From Nipponacmea schrenckii (lineage: Eukaryota; Mollusca; Gastropoda; Lottiidae), in contig CM060199.1 of NCBI GenBank assembly GCA_030562195.1, positions 21,534,338-21,598,337 on the forward strand: a stretch of 64,000 nt of DNA. Direction: 5' to 3'. The position numbers were made by a program, and so were the translations under genes. The notes beneath the pieces are model-generated. The model was not told the origin of the DNA and did not search any database. It saw nothing but the letters and a program-made list of their open reading frames with translations. Each line of letters begins with the position of its first letter. The stretch's first letter is position 1. This document shows positions 23,367-33,781 of this stretch, piece after piece.

Positions 23367-24103
23367 CTTGAAATGTATTTTGTAAAGTTATATGAAGGAA
23401 AGCGAAGTTGGATAAATGTAGTATATGTATACAAAAATTTATTTATTTTTTTTTTAAAGAAAATTATATCAAAAGTATGATATAGGTAATACTACGATTT
23501 TTTTTTTTTTTTTTTTTTCACAAAGAAAATTATATCAAAAATATGATATAGGTAATACTACGATTTTTTTTTTTTTTTTTTTTTACAAAGAAAATTATAT
23601 CAAAAATATGATATAGGTAATACTACGATTTTTTTTTTTTTTTTTGTGTGTGAATGAGGTAATAAGAAAGTGAGAGAATATAAAAATATTATTTTAAATG
23701 TCTATGTGATTATTCATTTTTTTTTTTAATATATTATGTAATTTGTTTAAAAAAACATATTACTAAATAATACAGTCTATAATGTCGATGGATATAGTTG
23801 CAATACAAATACACTGTCACAGAATTCTATTTCCGGGCAGCCATTTGCATTGCGAGTTGAGGTATATAAATTTCTCAAAGTATATCCACTCGCATCCGAG
23901 ATTAGGTATACGATCTCGGTACAAAAGTTTAGCGACTAAGTAACTGAGTGTGTCTGGATTCTATTTACCCTAGGTGGGCTTAATAGGGCCGTCGGAGTAC
24001 AGAATGTACCCGACCCAAAACCACCGGAACAATGAAGGAAAAACTCAGTCACTTAGTCTGTATAGAGCTGTATTAGTTCGACTTTACACGAGTAATGCAA
24101 AAT
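23367..24103 (-). promoter_or_regulatory. LINE A 5' UTR with three ~60-bp poly(T)/palindrome units
   Basis: On the plus strand 23459-23645 shows three units, each with ATATCAAAAATATGATATAG (or ATATCAAAAGTATGATATAG) then GTAATACTACGATTTT and a long T run. The core is an inverted repeat (ATATCA..TGATAT). Tandem 5' UTR units often act as promoters in LINEs. That role here is inferred. Upstream, to 24103, lies a less AT-rich block of about 170 bp shared with 15908-16080. Confidence 0.6.
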
Positions 24104-24134
24104 GATTATAGATTTATAACAATGTCTGTTCTAT
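24104..24134. repeat. 31-bp target-site duplication of LINE A, right copy
   Basis: Perfect repeat of 19677-19707. After it the host repeat continues (AGTAGAATAGATAC), matching 34884 onward. Confidence 0.9.
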
Positions 24135-24472
24135 AGTAGAATAGATACATAGTTTGTATCTTTCAAGTTATATCAACCTGTACAACAATCGTTAGACTAG
24201 TTTAATTTTGATAAAAATAAACGACTGGTCACTTAATAAATTACACATAAATTACAAAAAGACAAACGAATCAATTTAGAATATCAAACAAGGGCATTTT
24301 GTTATCATTGACAACATTAAACAATTAATAAAAAATTTCATTGAGTTTGATAAATAAGCTTAATTAAATAATTTTCCTAATTACTTCATAAGTTTTAATA
24401 TTAAGTTATCTCCCTTGTCGACTTTTAAAGTATGAAAATTAACTAGCAGGGCTTATTTGCAATACGAATTAA
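24135..24472. repeat. host repeat, continues from 19707
   Basis: Non-coding. Collinear with 34884-35213, about 99% identical by eye. Contains AT-rich DNA and TTATCTCCCTTGTCGAC. Confidence 0.8.
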
Positions 24473-24850
24473 TAATAATAAACTCTTTATTTTACATGGG
24501 TCAGAATTAGGCCCAATACACAAGGACATGATCCTGTCTCACATTCAGCCCATGGGGCAATACATTGGAAAAAAAAAAAAAAAAAAAAAAAAGAAAAATA
24601 GAAAATAAAATCGAAAATACATAATATCTCAATATACAATTCGTCTGAAATACTAAAAATACACAAGTACATGTGTATCAAATGGACAGAGATATGTTCC
24701 GGCGATCAAGTACATGACCACAAATAAATATACAATACTCAACGTACAATTTGTTTAAAAATACACAAGTACATGTGCATGAATGGACAGATTTTCAACC
24801 TACAATTTGTTTATAAAATGGATGTAATATATAGTTCCCGCGGCCATGCA
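24473..24850 (-). mobile_element. retroposon 3' end (LINE or SINE fragment) with ATT-repeat tail
   Basis: Absent from the paralogous copy (35213 runs straight to 35224), so it is an insertion. Read on the minus strand it ends CATGTAAAATAAAGAGTT followed by (TTA)n, the simple-repeat tail typical of CR1/L2/I-type LINEs or their SINEs. A 26-base A run lies at 24570-24595 on the plus strand. CACAAGTACATGTG-like text occurs twice (24662-24675 and 24763-24776). Family not assigned. Confidence 0.55.
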
Positions 24851-27030
24851 CACATTGATTCGTCAATATAAATCAGACATTACAAGATTTGCACTAACGA
24901 CGAAATATTTAACTAGATTTTATTTTATCAAAAATAATAGGTATTACCTATCGAAAACAAAACAAGGTACCGGTATTCATGAGGTATGGGCTATAGAAGA
25001 TTTTGACATTTCTGAAATTATTTAACCGGAAACAAAAAACGAATCCTGATCGAAATTCAAAAACTCAATCTTAGAATTTTGTTAGCAATCGACTAAAGAC
25101 TCCATAGACATCAAAATAATGCAAATCGGATGATGACTTGGTGAAATATATTTATTTAAAGAAAAGTTGCTGTAACCAAGATGACTGTTTAAGTGTTACT
25201 TCCGGGTCCGTTTTAATCACTTTTTTTTCTCTGTTTGTCATGTTCTATCATATCTACAAAAGAATTTGTGGACTATCATAAAAATATGTAATTAAAAAAA
25301 CACGTGCTTTTCCCCGCCAAAAATCACACACAGTTACTATTGAACAAAGAACAAAATTTTCAAATTCTAAAAAGCGCAATTTTTATTAAAATATCAAGTG
25401 TTATACATCATTGGAAAGAAAAGATTATGTGTAATAGGAACATGAAAGAAATTTCGACGTATGTAAATAAGGTCACGTGACAGAGCTCTTCAAAGTTTGA
25501 AATTGCGATTTTCAAATGGCTGTAAAACCGGAAGTTGACATTGCACAACAAAAATAAAGACATCAATAGATATGTCTTGACAAGGGCAATAACTTTTGTG
25601 CAGGTTATAAGGTCACCAAAGGTCAATGTCACGAGATATTGACCTTCGAAATTTAGGTACGTATTGAAAATATAGAACCGGAAATAAAGGAAAAGCTAAA
25701 TCGAAATTCAAAATTCGACTGCCTGATATTTGTTAGCAGTCGATTGAAGATGACATAGACATCAAAATTACAGTTGTCCGATTAACCCCTAAGGCCCCAT
25801 TTTTCGTTTTACAAAAGTTAGTCATTTCATGATAGCGGTTTAAGTGTTACTTCCGGTTCAAATTTTTCACCTTATTATCTTTCTTTATCATGTTCTATCA
25901 TATCTATTGACGACTTTCGTAAAAATACGTAATTTAAAAAACACGTGCTCTTTTATAAATCACGCACAATTACTATAGAACTTAGAACAAAATTTTCAAA
26001 TTCTCAAAAGCGCAATTTTGATCAAAATATCAAATGTTATACATCATTGGAAAGAATAGATTACGTGTAATAAGGGCATGAAAGAAACATTGACGTATGT
26101 AAATTGGGTCACGTGACAGAGCTCTTCAAAGTTAAAAATTGCGATTTTCAAATGGCTGTAAAACCGGAAGTTGACATTGCACATCAAAATCGAAGACATC
26201 AATAGAAAGGTCTTGACAAGGGCAAGAACTTTTGTGCAGGTCACAAGGTCACCAAAGGTCAAGGTCACGAGATATTAACCTTCGAAAATTAGGCACTTGG
26301 TGAAAAAATATAACCGGAAATAAAGGAAAAGCAAAATCGAAATTCAAAATTCGGCTTCCTGAGAATCGTTAGCAATCAATTGAAGATTACATAGACATCA
26401 AAATTACAATTGTCCGATTAACCCCTAAGGCCCCATTTTTCGTTTTACAAAAGTAAGTAGTTTAATGATGGCGGCTGACCTGTTACTTCCGGGTCAATTT
26501 TTGTTAATTATTGAATCATTATGGGTTAATAGTAACTAATTGCAAAAAAAAATTTCAAATACCTTAATAATTCCGGAAGTTGGTTTTTCAAGTTTAGAGT
26601 CGAATGGCGTCAAAACCGGAAGTGATGTCGTTATTTTGAAAACATATTTTAGTTGACAAACACATTGTCTATCAACATATTAATTTTTATTTCGATCAGA
26701 TCAAAATTCTGAAAGTTAGAAAAAGTGTTCAAATTAAAAATAAAAAAGTCGGCGACAAAAGTCAAAATTTTACATTTTTTAAATTGCTATCCTTTAGAGT
26801 TTAGTTCAAAAAAGGTAATAAGAAAAGTTGGAGCGAAATTCGATTTGAAATAGAGCTGTTATATGAGAAAAAACTAAAAAACTTTGGGATGTTATACCTA
26901 ATTTCCGGTTTGGCAAAATTGCGTCATTTTACATTTAAATAACAATGAGCACTAGTTTACGTTAGAATATCGCGTCAGATTATGCGAGACATTTACAGTT
27001 ATAGCTGGGGAGCGTGACCAGAAAACGAAA
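24851..27030. repeat. long non-coding repeat, copy 1, with internal 636-bp duplication
   Basis: Collinear with 35224-37400 (offset about 10370). Its right half is also related to 30990-32010. Internally, 25408-25632 and 26044-26268 are two related units 636 bp apart. The DNA is rich in ACCGGAAGT, GTCACGTGAC and AGGTCA words. It ends GCTGGGGAGCGTGACCAGAAA near 27020, as do the other copies. No real coding sequence is seen. It may be a terminal region of a large virus-like element. Confidence 0.8.
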
Positions 27031-29043
27031 AAAAAAAAACTAGAACCGTTAGACGGTACCAAGGCAGTGCGCGTCCCTTCTATTGCATGGGTGAAACGTT
27101 GCATTTATAATATCCAATTCAATAATAATAACTAGACCTGTTTGTAACAATTGTGCAGCTTCCGAAATATTTAGAATTTGTTATATCTCCTGGCTGTCAT
27201 TTAAAATAGAACGTAACCACGCCTACTCAGTATAATGACTTGTTTTGATTGGTTGCGATACTTAAACTGGAAATGTCAAATTTGTCTTGACCAAACGATA
27301 AGAAATTAACACAATTTGACTTTTTGCCCTGTTACATTATCTTCTTAACACTTCTTGTAATATTTATATCTGTTTAATTAGTGTGTAAAACAAAACGTCG
27401 AAAAAACAAATTTGTGGTCTAAGGGACATAACACCTTATTTGATATTACAAATTGATCTCGGATTAAATTAACTTTCTAGATCGTTGATACTTTTAATTT
27501 GTTTATTTATCAATCTTAATTTAGGTGTAGTAGGAACATTAGATCCTGCAATTTGTGGCAAGTTGCCATGGTATAACATAGAGACATCAAATTAACAGCG
27601 CGGCTTTACATCTTTAATAGAGTATTTTATAGAGTTGCGTCCCTTATACCACTAGTCCTCTCAACTGTACATTATTTTTGCTTAAGAGAATATCATTTCA
27701 AATTCTAAAGGTTGTCATTTCCTTCCAAATATTCCATATCATACATCGCCAACAACGAGAAATAAACAAACATTATTTTTATTTAAGATATATAATATCT
27801 TTGAATCATTTCAACTGGATTAATTTTTAATCGTAAAAAAATCAAAATCAAAATAACAATTCAAAAATCAGTTTCCATATATATTTCGGCAATAGATTCT
27901 ATATACATGTACATCAAACTTATGATTGAATTATCTTCCGAGACCCTATTTCGATTTAAAGAAAAATACACACAGTTAGTATAGAAGAAATTACAAAATT
28001 TGCAAATTTAAAACGTGCAATTTTGATCAAATATCAAGTGTTATACACCATTGGAAAGAATAACTAGACCTGTTTGTAACAGTTCTGCAGCTTTCGAGCT
28101 ATTTAGAATTTGTTGGTCTCCTGGCTGTCATTTAAGGATAGAATGTAGATTGATTTTGCGATTATTGGGAGAGATGATTTATTCATGATTTAACACGTGA
28201 CATTTGAGCTTGTTAATAGACTGGCAATCATTAAGGTTTGTGATGTAAAAATATCTGGGCTTAACCATGCCCACAAAGTCCATTGACTTGCTTTGGAAAC
28301 TTCATCTGGAAATGTCAAAATTTGTGAATTGACCGTTTTATAGGAAAAATTCGCAATTTTTAAATGCCGATAAACCGAAAGTTTACATTTTGCTATAAAG
28401 CTTAATATGTCATTGGATAGAACTATCACATATGTACAGGTATAAAGATCGCCAAAGGTCAACGTCACAATATACACCTTCGAAGTTTTTATAATTTTTA
28501 ATCGTAATTAAATCAAAATCAAATTAAAAATTCAAAAATCAGTTTCCATATAAATTTCGGCAATCGGTTATAGATTCTATATACATGTCCATCAAAATAA
28601 CACATATTGACTGATCCTCCGAGACCAGTCGTACCAACAAGCCGGGCAGGTTGATACGGTGACTTGGTTTTATAGTTTTCTAATTAGCTGATGATATAAT
28701 TCTGTCAACAGTTTAAACCCAGTGTAAATACAGGGTCATGCTTCAACGATAGCAGGAATGGAAGAAGATGTTCTTAATTTATTAGGCTACACTTAAAAAT
28801 AGAACATATTGGGTTAGGGGTTCATATGGAGACCTGGGTTTAAGATAGAGTAGAATTATTGTCTTGTAGTGGTATCGGCTGTTGAGTTCTTAGTCGTAAA
28901 ACAGTTAGCAGTAAAACCATAACTGCTGGTAACTTTAAAAATACTAGTTATGTTATGATAATTAATTAATAGATGATTTAATGTCATTTAGAAAGTGGTG
29001 TCGCAACAATATTTTCGTTATTGGGATAACACTTTCTTGTTAC
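27031..29043. other. non-coding DNA with dispersed repeat fragments
   Basis: After ACTAGAACCGTTAGACGGTA (27045) no genes are seen. A fragment with CTAGACCTGTTTGTAACA (27132) recurs at 28071. Another, with GACTTGTTTTGATTGGTTG (27236), recurs near 29768. The stretch is AT-rich. Confidence 0.6.
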
Positions 29044-29163
29044 AGCACAGATTTTAGTGCTGAAAATTGGCTGAGATCCGAACTGGTTTCAAACCAGCGA
29101 TCTCAGAGTCAGGCACCTAATCGCCAGAAATACATTTCAACTGTCAGCACTAGAATCTGTGCT
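29044..29163. mobile_element. 120-bp nested-palindrome element (MITE- or tRNA-SINE-like)
   Basis: The ends are inverted repeats, AGCACAGATTTTAGTGCTGA (29044-29063) and TCAGCACTAGAATCTGTGCT (29144-29163), matching 19 of 20. Inside are CTGAGATC...GATCTCAG (29071-29106) and CTGGTTTCAAACCAG (29083-29097). The minus strand reads GGTTTGAAACC, similar to a Pol III B box. It could fold into a stable multi-stem hairpin. Whether it is a foldback MITE or a tRNA-derived sequence is open. Confidence 0.6.
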
Positions 29164-30325
29164 ATACCATATAATACTATATAATAAATTAATAGTTTAT
29201 CCGTTATTTGCTATTAAATAGAAATACATGTAGTCAAATTGTTCAGAGTAATTGAAAACAAAACCTAAAACTGAAAATGTACAGACATTCTTAATGCCAT
29301 CTATAGATTTCACAAAAATTTCTTGATCCAATAAAATGTTTTGTTTTGGACCTTTTAAGTGTTAAATTTTTGACTATCTGGAATGATAGAATGACAGTAT
29401 AACAAAATTACCTACACTTATCCAAATAACTTAAATTCAGTTCCATTAGTTCCAGAAAAAATGAAAAATTCTTTTCATTGTCGCAAAAAGAAAAAAAAAT
29501 CTTAAACTGGGGGATTGAAGGTGATATTTGAGTAAACTAATGCTAAGTTGGTAAATTCTATTTGTTCCTGCTTAAACAATTAATCTGTAATATGATACCA
29601 ACTACAGGAGACAAGAATGTTATTTATCAACACATGTCCCTCATAACCCTGTACAAAATTAATTGTTAATGACATTGTAAAAGATCAAGAGACCCTATTT
29701 CGATTGAAAGAAAAATACACACAGTGATGTAAAATATCTGGGCTTAACCACGCCCACAAAGTCTAATGACTTGTTTTGATTGGTTGTGATACTTTAACTG
29801 GAAATGTCAAAATTTGTGTCTTGACCAAAAGATAAGAAATTAACACAGTCAGGCTTTATGACCTGTTTATTTATATCTGTTTAATTAGAGTGTAATTTTA
29901 TTCTTAAACTTTTCGCAATTTTTATTTATACATATTGATTTATATATTGCTTGAAAGCTGGGAATTTGCACATTATAAATCTGTTCGAATTTTGTTTTTA
30001 AGTTGAATAGAAGTAAATATAAAAAAATATGAATGTTAAAATCGTTTATTTTCTACTAGGCGTATTTTCATCAGTTTTCGGTCTATAGCTAAAATAAAGA
30101 TATTGTTAGAAAGCTGATGAAAATCACATCACAATAATGTCAATTAGAATGTTGCCAAGAGTCTTGTTCATGAGATATAACCATCTGAAGATACGAGAAA
30201 TATGCAAATTACTAATTTTTGGATCCCTATTAATCCAAATGTTCTTTACTAAAATTAGAAATCAAGGTATCATATGAACCTTTAGCCAATGAAGATGATT
30301 TTGCAGAAAAATAAAGGATGCATAT
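29164..30325. other. non-coding, AT-rich; repeat fragments only
   Basis: Contains another copy of the GGCTTAACCACGCCCACAAAG repeat (29733-29860) seen at 28259. No gene, RNA or regulatory site recognised. Confidence 0.6.
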
Positions 30326-30560
30326 TAGTAAGTTAGTCCTCTTCGTTCCTTGCGGAGAATAGGGCTGCTACAGACGTTCTCCATCTCACTCTGTTATGAG
30401 CTGTTCTTTTTTCTTCATTCCAGGTCTTGCCAATCCTTCCTAGCTCTTTCAGTCTTATTCTTTTCAAGCTATGTAAAGGTCGTCCTTGTCTTCTATGCCC
30501 TTGGGGATTCCAGTCCAGTGCCTCTTTGGTGGTGTTGTTTTGAGATCAAAAGGATGCATA
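30326..30560 (-). pseudogene. non-LTR retrotransposon ORF2 C-terminal fragment
   Basis: The minus strand reads ALDWNPQGHRRQGRPLHSLK, then LGRIGKTWNEEKRTAHNRVR and WRTSVAALFSARNEE. This is the characteristic end of RTE-like and related LINE ORF2 proteins (GRP..W...A.NR..W...V.AL). About 75 codons only, with no reverse transcriptase upstream. A LINE 3' remnant. Confidence 0.65.
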
Positions 30561-30989
30561 TGGTAGAGTTCAAAAGTTATGAACTTTCAAACGGAAGTCA
30601 GTTTTGAAAAACTTTGGCAGGACCTGGTCCAAAGACAAATTTGAAATTGAAAAATATGCCACTAGAGGACCTAGATAATTATCCAAATTATATTTTAAAA
30701 CAAGTCTGAAAAAGATAGGATTAAAAATGGCGGACGAGTAGTATTTTTCCAATAATTTCAAGATGGCGATCAAACGGTTAGGAATTTGCATATACGGCAT
30801 ACATACAAAATGAAGATATTGATGGTACTAATTCTGTGGAATAATAAAATTGCAAGTTTGTGAAAAAATTTAATCCGAAAATTCCGATTTCTATGATTTT
30901 CTACATTTTTTGGTCATTTTCAGATGTTTCCGGCTAATTTCGGAAAATGTTTTATCGGAATCTTTAATGATAATTTTTTGTCTACTCAT
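30561..30989. other. non-coding DNA
   Basis: AT-rich sequence with AAAATGGCGGACGAG (30724) and other words shared with the flanking repeats. No gene recognised. Confidence 0.5.
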
Positions 30990-32010
30990 CTACCAATTTT
31001 TGTGAAAAAAAATATACACCATTTGAAAGAATAAATTACGCGTAATAAGGACATAAAAGAAATTTTGACGCATGTAAATTAGGTCACGTGACAGAGCTCT
31101 TCGAAGTTAAAAAGTGCAATTTTCAAATGGCTGTAAAAGCGGAAGTTGACATTGCACAACACAAATGAAGACATCAATGGATAGATCTCGACAAGGGCAA
31201 TAACTTTTGTGCAGGTCACATGTCACCAAAGGTCAAGGTCACGATATATGAACGTTGGAAAATTAGGCACTGAGTGAAAAAAAAGAACCGGAAATGAAAG
31301 GTAAGCTAAATCGAAATTCAAAATTCGGCTTCCTAAGAATTGTTAGCAATCGATTGAAGATTTCATAGACATCAAAATTACAATTGTCCGATTAACCCCT
31401 AAGGCCCAATTTTTCACTTTACAAAAGTAAGTGGTTTAATGATGGCGACTGATCTGTTACTTCCGGTTCAATTTTTGTTAATTATAAAATCATTATGGGT
31501 TAATAGTAACTAATTGCAAAAAAAAAAATTCAAATATCTTTAGAATTCCGGAAGTGAAAATTCGAAGTTTAGCGACGTATGACGCCGAAACCGGAAGTGA
31601 TGTCGACATTTTGAAAACAGATTTTTCTTGACAAGAAAAATGTTTATCTAACTGCAAATTTTGATTTCGATCTAATCAAAATTGCAGAAGTTAGAAAAAG
31701 TGTTAAATTTTAAAATTCAAAAGTCAGCAACAAAAGTAAAAATTTCAAAATTTTTAAACTGCTATTATGTAAATCTAAGTTATAAGTAGTAAATAAAAAA
31801 AGTCCGAACCAGATTGGATAAAAAAACGAGCCGTGAGTTAGTAAACAAAAATAAAATTTGTGACGTTCTACGTCATTTCCGGTACAACAAAAATGCGTCA
31901 TTTTACATTTAAACAACAACGAGCACTAAATTACGTTACAATATCACGCCAGATTGTGTAAGACATTTGCAGTTATGGCTGGGGAGCGTGACCAGAAAGA
32001 GACAAAAAAA
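30990..32010. repeat. long non-coding repeat, copy 2 (right half only)
   Basis: Homologous to 26030-27030 and to 36400-37400. From about 31427 to 31990 it is nearly identical to 36830-37395, whereas before that it is clearly diverged from both other copies. Ends GCTGGGGAGCGTGACCAGAAA. Carries GTCACGTGAC at 31083. Confidence 0.8.
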
Positions 32011-32364
32011 AAATAGTCATTTCGAAAACAAAGCAGTGCGTTCGAAGACGAAGTGCGTAACATGTGGGATGACTTAATAATGTAACTCTTTGATCTATAT
32101 TTATTAATCTCTTTAAATATCATTACCTTGTAGTGCTTCATTCTCTCTGATTAGTAGTAGCTTGCTACCTTTAATCCTTTGTTATTGTTGTTTATTATCA
32201 CTAATCCTAAGTAGTTATAGATGTCATATTTACCATACATATATTAGTTGTTGCTCTGTTTTGCTATTATTAATGTTTGTGCTTGATAAAGATTCCTGTA
32301 TGTGAATTGAAACATTGCGAAAATTAAAGGAAGGAGTAGTATATCCATAAAGTTATCTTATTTG
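32011..32364. other. non-coding spacer
   Basis: No coding sequence or RNA recognised between the repeat end and the coding remnants. Confidence 0.5.
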
Positions 32365-33044
32365 TTTAAGAATTATCTGATTTAGAAACTAAACTAACAG
32401 AAATTAAAACCTATATCGAACAGCAATTGGCTAATGTAGTAGACAAAGCACAGTTAGAGAGATTAAGATCATTAATATTTCAATTAGATCGAAAACTTGA
32501 GACAAGAGACATAAAAAATGATTCAAGAAATTAATAAAAATTTTCTACCTAAAGAAACTTATTTTACTTTACCCTTTAATGATGGTATTTTAGAAAAGTA
32601 TGGATTTGTTGCAAAATATGTAGGAAGATTAATTGAACCATATAAATTTAAAGCTGTTTTTGAGAAAAGTAACATTGCAAAATTTGAGTTGAATTCGGCA
32701 GGTAAACGGCTATTACTATATTATTTCCTTTTAAATTGAAAATAAAATCAGTAATTAAAAATGACGATATAAAACGTATACCAAATCGAAATCCAAATAA
32801 TGTATTTCATACAGCAAAAATTTTCACAATAACAAAGGGAGGAAAAACAGAAATGATTACTAGTTTTCCCGTAGGTAATAAAAACAGTAAACCTATCGAA
32901 ATCGAACTTGATACAGATTTTGTCGATGGATTGGAATATAAAATAACTTGTCATACGATATTTGATGGTGGTATACATAAAAGAAAAAAAATTCCACTTA
33001 TAATTACTGAATACCATTTATATTTCCTGGATTTGATCAAATGA
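32365..33044 (+). pseudogene. virus-like element remnants: coiled-coil fragment and unknown ORFs
   Basis: Three coding fragments lie in a row. 32365-32525 reads a helical, coiled-coil-like end (LETKLTEIKTYIEQQLANVV). 32518-32739 starts MIQEINKNFLPKETYFTLPF with a good ATG (73 residues). 32736-33044 starts MKIKSVIKNDDIKRIPNRNP (102 residues). Codon use is AT-rich but protein-like. The packing, with ends overlapping by a few bases, is viral in style. I do not recognise a function. The second and third may be one protein split by a frameshift near 32735. The neighbourhood (repeats, 33446 gene, 37400 polymerase-like fragment) suggests Polinton-like cargo. Confidence 0.45.
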
Positions 33045-33099
33045 AAAACCTCTAAGTGTAAATTTGATAAATAATAAGGATTTACAAAAGGAAGGAAGA

Positions 33100-33435
33100 A
33101 AATTATATACATTTTTGAAAACATATAAGATTTTATTTTGATTTTGATAATATTTTACTTCAATTGATATTCATAAATCTCAAGTAAATAAAACATTTTT
33201 AACAGCTCCCATATTTATAAAAGAAAATGATGAAAATAGAGATTACTTTGCACGTTTTAAAATAGAAAGTATAACAGAACTGATACCACGGTCAAAATAT
33301 TTTCCTAAAAATTTTAATTATATATTTCAATTAGAGATATCAATTATTATAGAATATCTTGGTTACAGAAACGAAGACAATAAAGTATTTTTGTCTACGA
33401 AAAACATTGGTTTATCACAAATACAGTTAATTTAA
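33100..33435 (+). pseudogene. unknown coding remnant of virus-like element
   Basis: Between stops at about 33140-33160 and TAA at 33435 the frame reads protein-like text, including DIHKSQVNKTFLTAPIFIKE and FARFKIESITELIPRSKYFP. The first part is interrupted by stops, so no complete gene remains. It lies 10 bp before the next ATG at 33446 in the same direction, as in a compact viral gene cluster. No family recognised. Confidence 0.4.
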
Positions 33436-33445
33436 TTCTTAAAAA

Positions 33446-33781
33446 ATGAATACCGAAGAGTTATACACACAGAATTTACAAGATGTTATGATGCGTAAAC
33501 AAAGAGAGTTAGAAGGAGAAATCAATCATTACATAAAGTTAACAAAATGTTGGAGTAAGATAGACACTACTTTTAAAACTGTAAGTGTTATATCAGCTTG
33601 TCTTATAGCAACAGCAACTACTATAACAGCAAGTATTTCTCTTCCAATATTTATTCCAACTATCTTAGGAGCTCTTACAGCTATTCAAACATCTTCATGT
33701 GGTTTAATTACTATTGGGTTTACTAGAATTGCTTACAATTATGAACGTATTTCGAGAGCCTTAAAATATTATGTAGGCTAA
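33446..33781 (+). CDS. small two-helix membrane protein of virus-like element
   Basis: 111 residues from a clear ATG. A helical N-terminus of about 45 residues (MNTEELYTQNLQDVMMRKQR) is followed by two hydrophobic segments at about residues 50-68 (VSVISACLIATATTITASIS) and 69-95 (LPIFIPTILGALTAIQTSSC). A basic tail RIAYNYERISRALKYY ends it. Similar small membrane proteins occur as cargo in virus-like elements of invertebrates, which is recollection, not a search. The last 18 codons also occur at 17401 and about 18547, where the rest of the gene is missing. The repeat that follows it here is thus its natural 3' flank. Confidence 0.5.
   Translation: MNTEELYTQNLQDVMMRKQRELEGEINHYIKLTKCWSKIDTTFKTVSVISACLIATATTITASISLPIFIPTILGALTAIQTSSCGLITIGFTRIAYNYERISRALKYYVG

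Larger units (their letters stand above)
19708..24103 (-). mobile_element. LINE A: L1/Tx1-like retrotransposon, 5'-complete but 3'-truncated
   Basis: The minus-strand element has a 5' UTR (24103-23367), ORF1 (23366-22242) and ORF2 (22236 to about 19708). It is flanked by a perfect 31-bp target duplication. The 3' end stops inside the ORF2 C-terminus at GGTACGTCGGCAG, without 3' UTR or poly(A). The paralogous empty site at 34853-34883 proves insertion into a pre-existing repeat. The 5' end matches 15908. Loss of the 3' end with an intact 5' end and a target duplication is opposite to the usual LINE truncation. Confidence 0.85.

Noticed and set aside
25408..26268. Two related 74-codon minus-strand frames (MTLTFGDL..) as a gene pair
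   Set aside because: They lie in non-coding long repeats, recur in every repeat copy (35781, 36414) and reflect the 636-bp duplication. No protein features.
29044..29163. A tRNA gene
   Set aside because: Only a B-box-like word is present. No cloverleaf, A box at correct spacing or anticodon arm could be drawn.
30350..30607. Plus-strand 85-codon frame
   Set aside because: The minus strand reads a recognisable LINE ORF2 C-terminus instead.
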